Part shown: piece by piece, positions 21,704-33,234 of the stretch
Layout: the number at the start of each line of letters is the position of its first letter
Position numbering within the stretch: the first letter of the stretch is position 1
Notes under the pieces: model-generated
Told to the model about the DNA's origin: nothing
What the model saw: only the letters and a program-made list of their open reading frames with translations
Database searches by the model: none
Assembly: GCA_907165135.1 (NCBI GenBank)
Contig: OU015570.1
Coordinates: forward strand, 2,817,525 to 2,881,524
Reading direction: 5' to 3'
Origin: Oikopleura dioica
Taxonomy: Eukaryota > Chordata > Appendicularia > Copelata > Oikopleuridae
Length of the DNA: 64,000 nt
Program-made: the position numbers and the translations under genes

Positions 21704-21713
21704 GGTGACTGAA
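21704..21713 (+). other. Primer-binding site candidate of the Tor-like element
   Basis: ggtgactgaa lies 4 nt after the LTR, the same core as the primer-binding site of the neighbouring gypsy element. The preceding base is C where TGG would be expected, so the match to a CCA end is imperfect. Confidence 0.45.
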
Positions 21714-21722
21714 AAAACTAAG

Positions 21723-23513
21723 ATGAGACCCCCCTCGTATAAAATGCACAGGTTGTCACTTGATGATATACCGTTAGTAAGAATGGAACAGTTATTAGCT
21801 AGGATGAGTTTTCCAAAGGGTAATAACGCGATTGAGTCCTACAAAAAAGAATACTTAAAAAGGCATGGAAAGAAAAATAGAAGCGAACCTCACGTCATAG
21901 CAATGGCACTTTATTTACTCAGTAAAAGCGAGGAAGAGCCATACAAAAATTTGTATATCGTTTTCGCAATGCCATACCTTAAACAAATCCCAATTGATCT
22001 CAATAAATTGGAAATAAAAACGTACGAACAATTTTACTCGGAAATCCCCGGAATAGTTAAGAATATTCCACTTTTCGATCCAAAACACATAACAACTACT
22101 GAAAATAACATTGGAAACGCCCTTAATTTCTTGTACAACAGACACGTTGTTGCGGGCGAAGATATTTCAAATTACCGATTTGCTCAGGATTTGACGAATG
22201 AAGAAATTTTTGATAAAGATCAAACAGTTGTAGAAACTACATACGTGAGAGATAAAGACGAAAATTTGTCGAATATTAAACTTAATGATAAAGACGAGTC
22301 ATACATGAATATGTTGAGGGAGGACCTTGAAAATGAGGGAGAGGATGAGGATATAAAACCAACAAAAACTTACGGGGAGAAGGGATTTTTTAACAGAATG
22401 TCAGCAAAAGCAAAGGAAGCTTTTAACTTAACGAAAGACTTGGTAGATTCGGAATCAGGGGAATCGAATCAAGGGGATCCCGGGGAGCAAAGGGAATTTA
22501 GAACTTCATCAAGGGTGGATGGAGACCAAAATCGAGCTACGCTTCATGTAATGGAAACAGAGGAAGAGTTGAAAAATGTCCGGGTGAAGAGATTTACTGA
22601 TAAAGATGATCGGGATGGGTTGCCGACATGGGTTGAAAATCAGCTCTTTAATCTTAAATTGCAAAATGGAAGTAAGAAAATTTCAGATAAACAATTTATC
22701 GGCTACATAGTGGCTGCGATTGATACAAAAACCATTTCGGAAAGGATCACTGATAAACTACGGGAGTTAGAGACCCAAGGGAAACCACTTAATATTGCAG
22801 CTTTCAAGAAAATTGTTGAAGAAGTGGCTAGAAAGCCAGATGAGCTAGTTTTGCGTGAAATCGAAATGCTCACATTTAACCCAGCCAGGGACACACCACA
22901 AAGTTTTTACAGAAGACTTGTTCGAATGGCGAGTGCTTCCAAAATGTTTCCAAATAATAAGGGACAAGCCAAATTTGCAGACATGCACTTTCGAAAGAGA
23001 ATTTGCCCAAGTGACGCAGTTTTTCAAGTAATTAGTATGAATATAGTAGGAGAGGATTTAGTTAGGTTCGCAGAAAATTTTCTAAGCCAGAAGAAACTTG
23101 CGTCACTCAACAATGTGGAAATTGCACAGAAAAATGAGCAAAAGACTCAGAAAGATCAAAGCAAGAACTATAAAAATAATGGCTATAAAAATAATGGCAA
23201 AAATAACTATGGGAAGCAGAACTTCAAAGGTCAAGGAAGTAATTTACAGAACCCAGAAAGTTCTCAGAGCCCGGGTAATTATCATAATTATAACCCAAGA
23301 CACCAAGTCGGCGGCGGTTTTAGACCTCAACAAAGAAATAATTTTTACGCACCAAGAGCTAACCAAGCTTGGGCACCACCAAATTTTCAGCAACAAGGCC
23401 CAGGGCCAATTCCTCGACAAAATAGACCGCCAATCGGTAATCAAGAGAGAATCTGCTGGGGTTGTGGGTCGTCCGGTCATATTTTGAGAAACTGCCCTAA
23501 CAAGGAGAGCTAA
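21723..23513 (+). CDS. Gag of the Tor-like element, ending early between two zinc knuckles
   Basis: The structural protein starts at ATG 21723; an in-frame GTG at 21705 overlaps the primer-binding site and is less likely. The central part is acidic, followed by a capsid-like region with the stretch ARDTPQSFYRRLVRM. It then has a long Asn/Gln/Gly-rich RNA-binding segment and a CCHC knuckle (CWGCGSSGHILRNC). The frame meets TAA at 23511-23513. The next codons in the same frame encode a second perfect CCHC knuckle (CYHCKQTGHFSRQC), ending at 23580-23582. The original protein therefore almost certainly had two knuckles, and the TAA is either a nonsense mutation or a leaky stop. Confidence 0.85.
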   Translation: MRPPSYKMHRLSLDDIPLVRMEQLLARMSFPKGNNAIESYKKEYLKRHGKKNRSEPHVIAMALYLLSKSEEEPYKNLYIVFAMPYLKQIPIDLNKLEIKTYEQFYSEIPGIVKNIPLFDPKHITTTENNIGNALNFLYNRHVVAGEDISNYRFAQDLTNEEIFDKDQTVVETTYVRDKDENLSNIKLNDKDESYMNMLREDLENEGEDEDIKPTKTYGEKGFFNRMSAKAKEAFNLTKDLVDSESGESNQGDPGEQREFRTSSRVDGDQNRATLHVMETEEELKNVRVKRFTDKDDRDGLPTWVENQLFNLKLQNGSKKISDKQFIGYIVAAIDTKTISERITDKLRELETQGKPLNIAAFKKIVEEVARKPDELVLREIEMLTFNPARDTPQSFYRRLVRMASASKMFPNNKGQAKFADMHFRKRICPSDAVFQVISMNIVGEDLVRFAENFLSQKKLASLNNVEIAQKNEQKTQKDQSKNYKNNGYKNNGKNNYGKQNFKGQGSNLQNPESSQSPGNYHNYNPRHQVGGGFRPQQRNNFYAPRANQAWAPPNFQQQGPGPIPRQNRPPIGNQERICWGCGSSGHILRNCPNKES

Positions 23514-23582
23514 GTGTGTTACCACTGCAAGCAGACCGGTCACTTTAGCAGACAGTGTCCACTTAAACAAAACAGCCAATAA

Positions 23583-23855
23583 TCAGGACTTTTTAGGAGG
23601 ACTCCTCCCTACTTTAGGATAAGATGTAATTTTTAGGAGGACTCCTCCTGTTTTGTTTTGTCTTGTTTTTAGTGACTATTTTACATTTTAATTTTTGAAA
23701 ATCATAACAAAACCACGTATATAACCTTGTAAATAGGAAATATATGAAATTTTCTGAAATAACTGCTCTTTAAAAACGAACCCACGCTTTCAAAATTTTT
23801 GGGGAGGAACCCTCCCATTAGGATAAATATGTATAAAAGTTTGCCTTAAATTCAG
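23583..23855 (+). other. Gag-pol spacer with three GGAGGA/TCCTCC palindromes
   Basis: Non-coding in all likely frames. It holds palindromes at 23596-23608 and 23636-23648 (ggaggaCtcctcc) and an imperfect one at 23802-23816. It ends in an acceptor-like aaattcag just before the protease coding region. Pol may therefore be reached by splicing, although no donor was identified. Confidence 0.5.
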
Positions 23856-25800
23856 CTAACGATAGATGGCTTTAATAACAACAAAACATGGTGTCTCTTG
23901 GATACCGGAGCATCAGTAAGCCTAATAGAAGAAAGCTTAGTTATCGAATTAAATCTTAAAAGAAAAAAAGCGGAAAATCTAACATTAAAAGGGGGAGATG
24001 GTCACGTTATATCCGAGCTCTCTGAGAAAACAGTGCTCAATCTTAAATTTGAAAAGGGAGGAAGTGTCCCGATGTGTGAGCTCTTTATAACGCCAAAAAT
24101 TAGCTATAGAATTATTCTCGGGTACAATGTTATTAAATTTTTAAATATCAACTTCAAGAAATTGCCGAACCAAGTCAGAGGGATTTCAATCCACTCATTT
24201 TCCGTAGAAGCTCGAGTGACTGAGCCAGTACATATTTCTTCGCTTCAAAATTTGAAATACATTACGGAAAACAATTTAATTACGCAAGAAGATACAGTCA
24301 CTCAACCTCGGTCGCGGTTTCAGATAAAGATTAATTTAAAATTTCAGAAGCTCGACCGACATAAAAAGGATAAAATGGAATTACTTCCTGATCCAGTACC
24401 CAAATTACGAGCGGAGAACATTGTTTTTGAAGGACTTAATTTACATACGGGAATTTTAACGGGTTTCAATAAAGGCGAGGGGTTGATTATTATTGATAGA
24501 AATGCTCTGGTTGGAGAGATCGGAGTGGCGCAAAGGGAACTAGCGGTTTTAAATACGCTCATTTTAACGGAGAGCTTGAGTCCCCCAGAATATAAACAAA
24601 TTGAAAGCGAATTTCAAACTTGGGAAAGGAGAAGAAACGAACTTATTGAGTCCGTTGATTTTGATAAAATTATCATGGAAAAAGTAGAGGAAACTAAGTT
24701 AGACAAAATTTTTAATGAGGATGAAATTTTAATTATTCTTGCTATTCTGAAAAGATTTTCGAAAGTCTTTGCTAGATCCGATTCAGACGTTGGTTTTAAC
24801 AAGAGATTCGTTGTAACATTCGAGTTTAATAAAGAAATGCTACAGCCCGAGCAAAGATCTGCTTATCGAAATCCATCGGCGGATCAAAATAAAATTTTGG
24901 AGTTCTTGGAGGGATTAGAGTTAAATGGAACAATTGAGAAAAGTAATTCTAGTTGGTCAAGCCCATCGATGTTCATTCCGAAAAAGAATTCGAAGTTGCG
25001 AATGGTGACAAATTTTAAAACCTGGCTAAATGAGTGTTTGCATGTGCCCCAATGGCCAATTCGACCTATTCGAGATCTATTCTATTCCATAGCTAGCCAC
25101 ATAAACGAACTTAAGAAATACAGTGAGTCAGAGATTTTATTTACATCTGTAGATTTAAAATCAGGCTATTTCACACTTGCGCTAGAACCGAAAATTCGGA
25201 AATTTACAGCTTTCAGCGGGCCAAATAAACTTTACCAATATCATATATTGGCAATATGCAAAAATGTCTCAAGGGCTAAGCCTTGCACCAGCAGTCTTTT
25301 CGCAATTTATCGCTGAAACTTTTGTTCTTCCAGAAAATCTAGCGAAATTTTTCAGAATCGAACTGTATATCGACGATATTTTGCTCATCCATCGTAAAGA
25401 TAGCACTGAACAGGCACTAAGCTGGCTTCTTTCAATAATTTTGAAAAACAATTTAGTTCTAGATATTAAGAAAACGCACATAGCTAAGCGCAAAGTTGAC
25501 TTTTTGGGTTTTTCAATAAATTCGATCGGAATCACTCCTCTGAGAAATAAAATGGAAGGACTTCTGAAAATGGAGTCACCAAAAACTCAGAAGCAAATTC
25601 AGAACTTTATGGGTAGCTGCAACTTTTTCATTAGATCTCTGCCAAGAGCCCAATTTTATCTAAGTGCATTAGCAAAGGAAAGCTCGAATAAAGATTTTAA
25701 GGGTAGCAAGGAAGTTGACGAAGCGGTAGAAAAATTTAAAGTCGAAATCAACAAGGAAAATCTCACGTTTCATCCGATTCCTTGTAAGGGGAAAAGTTAA
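23856..25800 (+). pseudogene. Pol of the Tor-like element: protease and reverse transcriptase, frameshifted
   Basis: The protease active site LLDTGAS is at about 23893-23913. Reverse transcriptase follows, with SVDLKSGYFTL and the catalytic YIDDILL around 25365-25385. The frame open from 23850 to 25316 must change to the frame of 25264-25800 within about 25235-25265 to keep reverse transcriptase continuous, so there is a single-base indel. The second frame ends at TAA 25798-25800, directly before RNase H. The sequence is otherwise well conserved, so the damage is recent. There is no methionine near the protease start, so expression as a separate protein from an ATG is doubtful. Confidence 0.85.
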
Positions 25801-27216
25801 GTTTTAGCGGTTGATGCGAGCCTGGAAGGTTTCGGAACAGTCTTTGGAATAGGAAAAGTGGTAGATACGGAAATCCAAGACTTTAAGCCCATTGCATTTG
25901 GGTCAGGCGTTTTTGAAGAAAAATTAAAGCTAGAATCGAGTCGCAATCGCGAGCTTATTGGGATTCAAAGAGCTTTGGAGTATTTTAAGGATATTTTATC
26001 GGAGGCTGTACCCGTAACGGTAATTTGTGATCACAAAAGTATTTGTAACTATAAGGAAAGTGAAGCGCTTAAAAAATTTCCAGTGACACGAGTCAGGAAA
26101 GCCCTTTCAACACTTTTTCAGTACCCGAATCTAGAACTTAGATATGCATCAGCGAAAGATGAAATAATTCAAATTTGCGATGGCCTATCCAGAGCAATAT
26201 CAACTTCCGGGAAAATCGAACAAAGCGAGATAGTAGAGTGGGTGGGAGGAGTCCTCCCAAGTGAAAATCTTAACCATTTCGAAGTTCTTCAGGACTACAA
26301 ATACAGGCATCTGTCTGAAATAACTCTGGATTTACAAGAATTGAAAAATGCGCAGGACGCTGACTTTTTTTGTCAAGAAATTTTTCGTTTGAATAATAAC
26401 CAGACAAATTGGAATATTGGACCTGATGAATTCCAAGAAGGGGAAGGAGGAGTTTTGATGAGATTTGACCATAGAAAAAATCATTTTTGCTACGTTATTC
26501 GGGAAAAACAAGCAAAAGAAATACTCATCACTCTCCATATGTCCTACGGGCATAGTGCGGAAGCCGCGATTTCGAAAAAACTGGAAGTTGATAGAATTTT
26601 CATTAATAATAAAATTAACCTGATGCGAGAAATGCGTGCTAATTGCTATCTTTGCGCGTTAAGGCAGAAGCCGCACAGAAGTCAGCCAATAAGACACATG
26701 ACATTGCCGATTTTTCCTTTTCAGAAATTTAGCTTGGACCTTTTGGTCTTAGATAAAAAATCGGAAACGGCGCCATTTGGAATGTCATTCTTAGACGAAT
26801 TTTCAGAACATCTCGATATTATGCCAATTTTGCATAAAACGTCGAAATCAGTTATAAAAGCGATGACTATTTAAATTTTCAAATATTCACTTGGTCCGGG
26901 AAACTCGATTTTGCGTGACGGAGGATCCGAATTTAGGAGCGACGAGTTTCGCATTTTTCTGAAAAAATATGGGATAAGGCATTCAAAACCAACGGGATAC
27001 AATCCTACTGCCAACCCAGTTGAAAGGGTGCATAAAATCTTTAGGAGACATTTAGAAGCGTGCAAAAGTTAAGCTGACGAGCTAAACATGAATGATACGG
27101 AGAGACTACAGCTAGCTCAAAACAGTTACAACTCGAAGCCAAAGCAAAATTTAGGTTTTAAAGCTCTGGCAGAAATTTTATCGGGACAGCCACAAAATCT
27201 TATTGTTAGGCCTCGG
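25801..27216 (+). pseudogene. Pol of the Tor-like element: RNase H and integrase, interrupted by TAA codons and the MULE
   Basis: This continues in the frame of the preceding part after the TAA. RNase H has VLAVDASLEGFG and a later DHKSI. The integrase zinc-binding domain shows H-x4-H (LHMSYGHSAE) and CYLC. The catalytic residues lie in SLDLLVLD, DGGSEF and NPVERVH. In-frame TAA codons occur at 26872-26874 and 27070-27072. Coding stops at about 27216, where the Mutator-like element begins, and resumes at about 37886. A 15-bp palindrome (GGGAGGAGTCCTCCC, 26244-26258) lies inside the coding region. Confidence 0.85.
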
Positions 27217-27515
27217 ACGTAAAAAATCATCACCACCAGCCGGTCGTCACACGGTAACAAGAGTAGGCTCATTCGAAAGCTCTTGAACAGGGCTTTCTGT
27301 TGGGTGTTTCCTGGTTTGGTAAAAAAAATGGTTTGGTAAAGATCATGGTTTGGTAAGGATCCTGGTTTGGTAAAGGTTCCGAAATCTTACCAAATCAGGA
27401 TTTTTACCAAACCATGATTTTTACCAAACCAGGAAAATTCGCTGACAAAAATCTCAAAAATCAAAAACTGAAAACATCGACTCTAATGATTTCTACTTGA
27501 CCCCCCCTCTAGACC
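27217..27515. repeat. Left terminal inverted repeat of the MULE
   Basis: It matches the reverse complement of 37455-37885 apart from an insertion in the right arm. Its inner half (27300-27440) is itself a hairpin array: four direct words like tggtttggtaa followed by three inverted ttaccaaacca. Confidence 0.85.
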
Positions 27516-27574
27516 AATCTTTGAAGAATATAATTTGATTTTTATTTAAATACTATCTTATCTTGGATCAAATT

Positions 27575-27805
27575 TTATTCTAAAAATAGTTCGGCATCCG
27601 AAAAGTTCTTCTTCGCCTCTTCAAGCTGCTTTCTCAGCGTTTTGCTCTTTTCTCGAATTTCCGTCTTTGCTTCAGGTTTGGAGCTGGAAAACCTTCTTTT
27701 TGCTTTGAGTCGCCATTTCGTTGATTTTCCCTGTTTGACGATGTAGTACGAACACGACGGATTGCTTAAAAATATTATTATCTGTGAATCACTGTCAAAA
27801 TGCAA
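27575..27805 (-). pseudogene. Gene fragment, C-terminal exon-like, unrecognised
   Basis: A 76-codon frame starts as a hydrophobic segment and turns into a charged, Lys/Glu-rich coiled-coil-like tail (EIREKSKTLRKQLEEAKKNF). It could be the last exon of the coiled-coil gene fragment at 28503-29883, which is on the same strand. No family recognised. Confidence 0.3.
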
Positions 27806-27921
27806 ATAATATTTGGACCACGGTCTCTAGAATCAATATGTCATGCGTTCATATTTTGAATGTATATTAGTTTGCATCATGTCTATGCAGGAAGCAAATA
27901 AGACCGGCTGGGTCGCAAACA

Positions 27922-28479
27922 GTGCACAACGCAAATGGCCAATCGTTAAACCTATGCAGGAAAGATAAAGCAATATTATTAGTAATAATTTATTACAGTC
28001 TACTATACAATCTACTACAAGTAACCACTCGGAAATTGATATTTATCTTCCATAAGCTTTCAAAGTTCCAACAAATACTTGATGGCTCATATAAATGCCC
28101 ATTTCTTGTTTCTATTCTACCGACGACGAAAAACGGAGCTATACGTTTTTTTTTCAAGATCGAAAACATGCTCTACGAATATCATACTCAACTGGCCGAT
28201 TTTTTAAAAAGTATCCTTTGGAACAAAAAAGGAATCGTTCTGATAATCATGACACTTGCTTTTAATTTGAAAAATATGACTTCATATTATCAAAACAAAA
28301 AAGCAAAAAAATATACGGTACGTGTCTACTGCAAAGCAAAAAACAGAGGATGCACGGCAAGAGTTCACCTTGAAATTATATGTGCAGACCCGACGAGTCC
28401 CGAGTTTTGGAAGACTGACAATTTCATTGTCTTGTCCGCTTCAGGAAAGTTCAGAAAAATAGCTTACAAGTACCTTTGA
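27922..28479 (+). CDS. FLYWCH-like zinc-finger domain, probable N-terminal part of the MULE transposase
   Basis: The 185-codon frame ends in a segment YTVRVYCKAKNRGCTARVHL after SYYQNKKAKK. This is the C..C pattern of FLYWCH/WRKY-GCM1-type DNA-binding domains commonly placed before MULE transposase cores. It lies on the same strand as the catalytic core at 30189-31485. Between them are minus-strand coiled-coil fragments, so a long intron or a disruption separates the two. The first 90 codons are hydrophobic and may be non-coding. Confidence 0.4.
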   Translation: MHNANGQSLNLCRKDKAILLVIIYYSLLYNLLQVTTRKLIFIFHKLSKFQQILDGSYKCPFLVSILPTTKNGAIRFFFKIENMLYEYHTQLADFLKSILWNKKGIVLIIMTLAFNLKNMTSYYQNKKAKKYTVRVYCKAKNRGCTARVHLEIICADPTSPEFWKTDNFIVLSASGKFRKIAYKYL

Positions 28480-28502
28480 TAACTGAGATTTGATTAATTG
28501 CT

Positions 28503-29883
28503 TCCATTTTGTTGATTGCTGGTGATTCTGGAAGCAGATCGATTTTCGGATTTGAGCCGTTGTAAAATGCTGTCTGTTGTCTTTTGCGAGCATGCCATGC
28601 ATTAAAGTATCCCCAGACAAGAGTTCTTTCTTTGCTTTAGCGTCGGCTATCGCAACTTTAACCTCTTTCTCGGGCTCAGCAACTTTAGCAGAAAGCTCAA
28701 CCTTATCACCAACAGCAGCAAGTTCCTCTGATCGAGTTACTTTCTGGTTGAGCGATTCGATCTTCTCTTGGAGTGGAGTTGTGAATCCTTCAGCGTTAGC
28801 TGAATCTTTTCAATTTCTTTTTTTCGCCGCGAATTGGCTCGGTAGATTTGACTTCTGGAATTTCTTTCAAGCTTGCAAGCTTGCTTTCTTCGTCGAAAAG
28901 TTTATAATATTTTTGAAGCTTTTCACGCATCAGTTTCCACTCCTCCTCATTCTTGGTCATTTTTTGAGTCTCGAGCTAGAAAAAAAGCTAAAAAAAGGAA
29001 GGACATTATCTGTTTATGCCATGTTCTTGTACTGATTCTTTAGCTTTTCTATCTCCACTAGCGTCCTTTTGAGCTCGTCCTTGTCCTTTTGCAAGCGTTG
29101 AACGACTTCATCAGACGCTTACGAGCTCTTTGCAAGTCGAACTTCGCGATTTAGCCTTTCGACGTCCTTTTCGAACTTGCGAACGACGCTTTCGAGCTCA
29201 ATAACTTTGTCTTTCCACTGTCTTTCCGCAAGATCTCTTCTGGATCGACTTCACGCTGCTTCTCCTCCAACGAGCGCTTGGCATTTTGAAGTTCTTTGAC
29301 CTCATTTTCCAAGAGTCCGATCTTCTCATTTTTCTCAAAGATCTGCGTGTCGAGCTCACCAAATTTTCGTTGAAGAATTTCGACTTGCTTTTCAAACACG
29401 CCAGAATCTTTTTAAGATTGGGCCGAAGAAGCTTCCGTCGCAGCGAGCTTGTTTTCGATCGTTTTTCGCTTCTCAACTTCTACAAAAGGGGTTAAAATTG
29501 ATTCGATAATGCCTTTTAATACCTTGCTCGTTGAACTCGCACGCTTGCTCCAGTCGCTTTCTGAGATAATCATTCTCGATCTTCGTCTTTTCTTTTCCAG
29601 TACTGGACTCCTGAAGAACTTCGTACTTGACCTTGACTGCTTCCAGTTCGTCGATCGTCTTGAACAGTGTTGCGCGTTCCTCATTCAGCTCAGAGACTTG
29701 GATTTTGAATTCTGTCAGCTGAGCATTCTTCTCTTCCAACTCTTTGTTGAGGCTTTCTTTCAGCGGCTCATCTTTTTCGCGGGCCGAAGTCAATTCTTCG
29801 ATCTTTTCTTGGAAGCTCTTGAACTTCATCGCGCTCTGCAGAAGCATCTCTTCCTGATGAGCCTTCTCTACTTTCAGGGTTAA
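28503..29883 (-). pseudogene. Captured coiled-coil protein fragment (several exons)
   Basis: On the minus strand several open pieces follow each other: 29883-29525, a piece around 29480-29412, 29399-29151, and 28965-28503. All are Glu/Lys/Leu-rich with heptad-like spacing (for example EKIEELTSAREKDEPLKESL and GLLENEVKELQNAKRSLEEK). Short GT..AG gaps separate the pieces. This looks like a stretch of a long coiled-coil host protein taken up with its introns. Which gene it came from was not recognised. Confidence 0.5.
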
Positions 29884-30188
29884 TGATATTTGAATGTTTG
29901 AGGTTTCTGAGGCAATCCAATTTTGACAATCCTAAATAATAACGTTATTCCTTCTGAACTCTAAAAGACTGCCATTCTTCGACAAAGGCAACTAAAGACT
30001 ATATGACGAAACAAAATGCCGCCGAGAAGAAAGCTGCCAAAAAAAAAAGCCGCTGAAAAAAAGCCGCAGATAAAAAAGCCGCTGAAAATAATGGCGCGAA
30101 GCAAGAGGCGGCCGTAAAACTTGAAATCAAGGAAGAGAAGCCTCGCCTGCCCGAAAACTGTGCTGTTAAATTTGAGACGCTAGAGCAG

Positions 30189-31485
30189 ATGCACAGCGAC
30201 TGGATCAGTATTCTTAATCAACACAAACGCAACCCGATGAAGCGAGATGTCGAGAGAGCGCAAAAAAGGGAAGATGTTTGTCTGGAATTTATCCAGTTGG
30301 AATTTACGAACACGAACAGCGTTGTAAACAAACTCCAAGCAAATAGGAATTCCTATTATCGAAAAAAACTGAAGCTCGAGAAAACTGATCCCTTCGAACA
30401 AGGGGACTATCTTGGATTATATCGCTGGCGGTGCAAATTTGGAGAAGATTTTAATCACGAGGCATTTCGGAAGTTCCTTATTCTTGCCACTGACCATGAT
30501 CTTTCTTGGATGGCAAAGGCAACAATTTTGGCTGTAGACGGAAATTTCGCACTAGTCGATGAGCTAAAGAAAGAGCTTGGAATGGGTAAATCAACGCAGC
30601 TCGTGATATTCCAGCAACCTATGCGTTGGTGCGAAACTCAGACAAAAGATTTTTGTAGTGGTAGAGTATACGCGCTCTTGCCTGACAAATCTCAAGAAAC
30701 GTACAAATTGCTCTTGGAAGGATTAAGGTCCGGTTTCATAAGTGAAAAATGCTTACATGTTAGTGAGGTCTTCTTGATCTTTGTATTTGGAGTAGAGATT
30801 TGTTGCTATTTTGCTGAAGTCTTCTATGCTTTTTACACAATATTTCCGCCGGTATCTTCTGGAGTCAGGCTGTGTGTCTAAAAAGAGATTTAGTTGAATA
30901 GAAATGATGTTGATATGAAGCCTCAAAAAGTACTGTTACGTCTTTCGATTGCCTAAAAGGAATCTCTTTGGATATGGAGAGTGGGTGGATTTCCGCGTTC
31001 AAGAATTTTTTTGGACCGCGAGTCGACCTGTACTATTGCCAGTGGCACATGTTCGAAGGAATTTTTCAAAATTTATTTGCGTTTTGTTATTGCAGCTTTC
31101 AAACCTTTTTTCAGATCTGAAATATCTTATCTTGATCACGAAATGCATTTCATACAATTTTTTTTGAAAATTAATAGCCTTCAAACGATATGCCAAAGGT
31201 CAATGTGGTTTAGGAAAAGTTTGGGATACTGAGGAATCGTTACGAGTGCGTCAGTTGGTGTATAGCCTTGGTTACTTGCCGCTGGAGGACGAAATGGTTA
31301 ATCAATGCTTTCTTTCTTTGCTTCAAGAAGAAATAGAAAAATTGGAGTTGAGCAATTCTGGCTGGAGAGAATTCTTTAATTACATTAAAGACAATTATTT
31401 GGATTATGGCGGTAAATACTCCCCAAAAGGAAAGGTTGAAAATGAGAAGCAAACATACCTCTTTACTAAACACGATAAGGGCTGA
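30189..31485 (+). CDS. Mutator-like transposase catalytic region (at least three exons)
   Basis: It catalyses excision and insertion of the element. The first exon-like frame (30189-about 30740) carries the MULE signature ILAVDGNF (first catalytic Asp, about residue 117), then a SGRVYALLPDKSQETYKLLL block. Coding resumes in another frame at about 30930 with LKGISLDMESGWISAF (second Asp at 30970) and the CQWH motif at 31037, the C-x2-H of MULEs. A third piece ends at 31485 with a helical C-terminus. Gaps between the frames carry stops and are probably introns, but exact splice sites were not fixed. A disrupted gene is possible. The expected third acidic residue was not placed. Confidence 0.72.
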
Positions 31486-31626
31486 TGTAGCTTTGTAAAA
31501 GTAGTCAGAGACAGCCCAAGATGAATTAACGTTGAAATCGTCCAGGAAGGTTTGAATCGGCGTTCTCAAAGAACTCTTGAAAAAAAAGTTTTCTTGCAGC
31601 AGTTGATTATTGGTCTTTTACCTGAG

Positions 31627-32800
31627 TTATGAGGGTGTTAGTTGTGTACAAAATTGTAGCGAATCAAGTAGCACATAGGTCCAATAGGATCGGTAGGAAA
31701 GGCGGCCGAGATCTGAGAGGGGATCTCTTTCCAGCAGCGCCTCGGAATCAGAATCGAAGTCGTCGTACTCAATAACTGGATTTTCCGGATCTTGATTTTT
31801 CCTGTTGAGCCAGTGTATGTGCAGCAGGGCTGGATATTTTGAAATCAGCAAAAATTTCAAATCAATATTTGTGTGAAATCTCATTTCTATCACAAAATTT
31901 TGCACCATCTCAACAAATCTCAAATCTCAAATTATTGCAACACCCTCGTCATAATTTTTTCCAGTCTTGAGATTGCTGAGATCTCAAGATCTCAAATCGC
32001 AAAATTTTGCAAACCGCGCACGGGCCGCGGATAAAGTTTGCGCACTTAGAGCAAGACATGTGATTGGTTCAGATGGATCTGAAATGCATGAAATTTCAGA
32101 ATCTCAAATCTCATTTCATTGCAACGCATGTATCCAACTCGCGCCATTTTGTGAGATAATTGAGATCTCAGCATTTCAATGTCATTTTTTTGCAAAATTG
32201 AAAATTGAGATCTCAGACAGAAAATTAGCTGAGATTTCATTTTTGAAATGGTTGAGATGATGATTCATGTTTTTTCGGGGTTTGAAATTTTTGTTGATTT
32301 CAAAATATCCAGCCCTGATGTGCAGAGCTGGAAGGTCGCAGCGCGGGTCCACGAACACGTGCTCCATGAAATGCGGAAGAAGCTTTTTGTTGAAAATGTC
32401 GTCAGAAGAGCAGTGCAGCTCGTAGTCGCAGCTTGTCGGGCGCGAACCTTGCTGCACTTTGGGGAAGCCGGTCAGAAAGTCGGGAGTGACATAATTGTAA
32501 AATCCATTTTGAACCTTGAACTTTTCCTCCAACACTTCTCTGATCGCATCGTGCAAGTACGGCTTCGTGTAGGTTATTTTGATGTACAGTCTTTTTTCCG
32601 TAGTGTAGCCGTAAAACGGAGTCCGCCAAAATGGCTTCAGTTTTCCAAGAAATTCGCCTCGTACTCTTTTTAGTTGGTTCAAAAGCGAGTCTTCCATGAT
32701 TTAAAAAAGCTGTTTTTTCGGAACCGTGCATGAGGCGCGCGTCGTTTTTCAAAAGCTCGAGGACTGCGTTTATGTCTCTTTCGAGCACATGCGGATTCGT
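31627..32800 (-). pseudogene. Captured fragment resembling DNA polymerase zeta catalytic subunit N-terminal region
   Basis: Minus-strand pieces contain PYFYIATNPHVLERDINAVLE, then a PFYGY..EKRLYIKI stretch and a SCDYELHCSSDDIFNKK stretch. Their order and spacing resemble the N-terminal region of REV3-type family-B polymerases. The coding sequence is cut by the 493-bp hAT MITE at 31825-32317. Across that insertion the flanking frames rejoin if one TSD copy is removed, and they continue into an acidic segment (YDDFDSDSEALLERD). No polymerase catalytic domain is present, so it is only a fragment. Homology is by eye. Confidence 0.45.
31825..32317. mobile_element. hAT-type MITE, 493 bp, 8-bp TSD, inserted in the captured fragment
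   Basis: TIRs start CAGGGCTGGATATTTT and extend about 37 bp with one mismatch. The 8-bp direct repeat atgtgcag flanks it (31817-31824 and 32318-32325). CAGGG ends and an 8-bp TSD are classic for hAT elements. The interior is made of short inverted words such as gagatctcag and atttcaaatctc. Confidence 0.93.
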
Positions 32801-32839
32801 TGCAATGTAGAAATAGGGAGCAGCAAATAGTATCAGCAG

Positions 32840-33094
32840 TCAATCTTGTACCGACCGAGTTGTATGCGGGCTATGTATTTTATCTGAAGAAACTTTTAGT
32901 GATCGCTCTTTTTTTAGCGAAAAAACCTTGGTAATCGCCTCGTTTTCCTTTTCTAGTGGCGGGAAATCTTTTTTTATTTCAGTAGCGGGATCCATGTCAG
33001 ACAGAAGCATCGAGACGTGATTGAACTCGTCGTATTTCCTCTTTTTGTTTCTCGTCACCATCGACTCTTCTTGCTGATCGTTTGACGATGCCAC
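32840..33094 (-). pseudogene. Unrecognised exon-like fragment
   Basis: An 84-codon minus-strand frame, charged and Ser-rich, with a KKRKYDEF nuclear-localisation-like stretch. It lies upstream of the REV3-like fragment on the same strand and could be its preceding exon. No domain recognised. Confidence 0.3.
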
Positions 33095-33234
33095 GTTGGA
33101 ATCTTTTTTTCTTGCTCGAGCTTCTCAACTGAAAAATTAAAATTTCAACTTCGTTTCAAGTTCCAACTAACCCAGATAATTTTAATTACAGTCTCTATTA
33201 TACAGCTAAAGCTATAAAAACAAGGATGAGGCGT

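Noticed and set aside
31967-32260. A 97-codon frame between REV3-like pieces
   Set aside because: It lies inside the 493-bp hAT MITE and consists of its internal inverted words.
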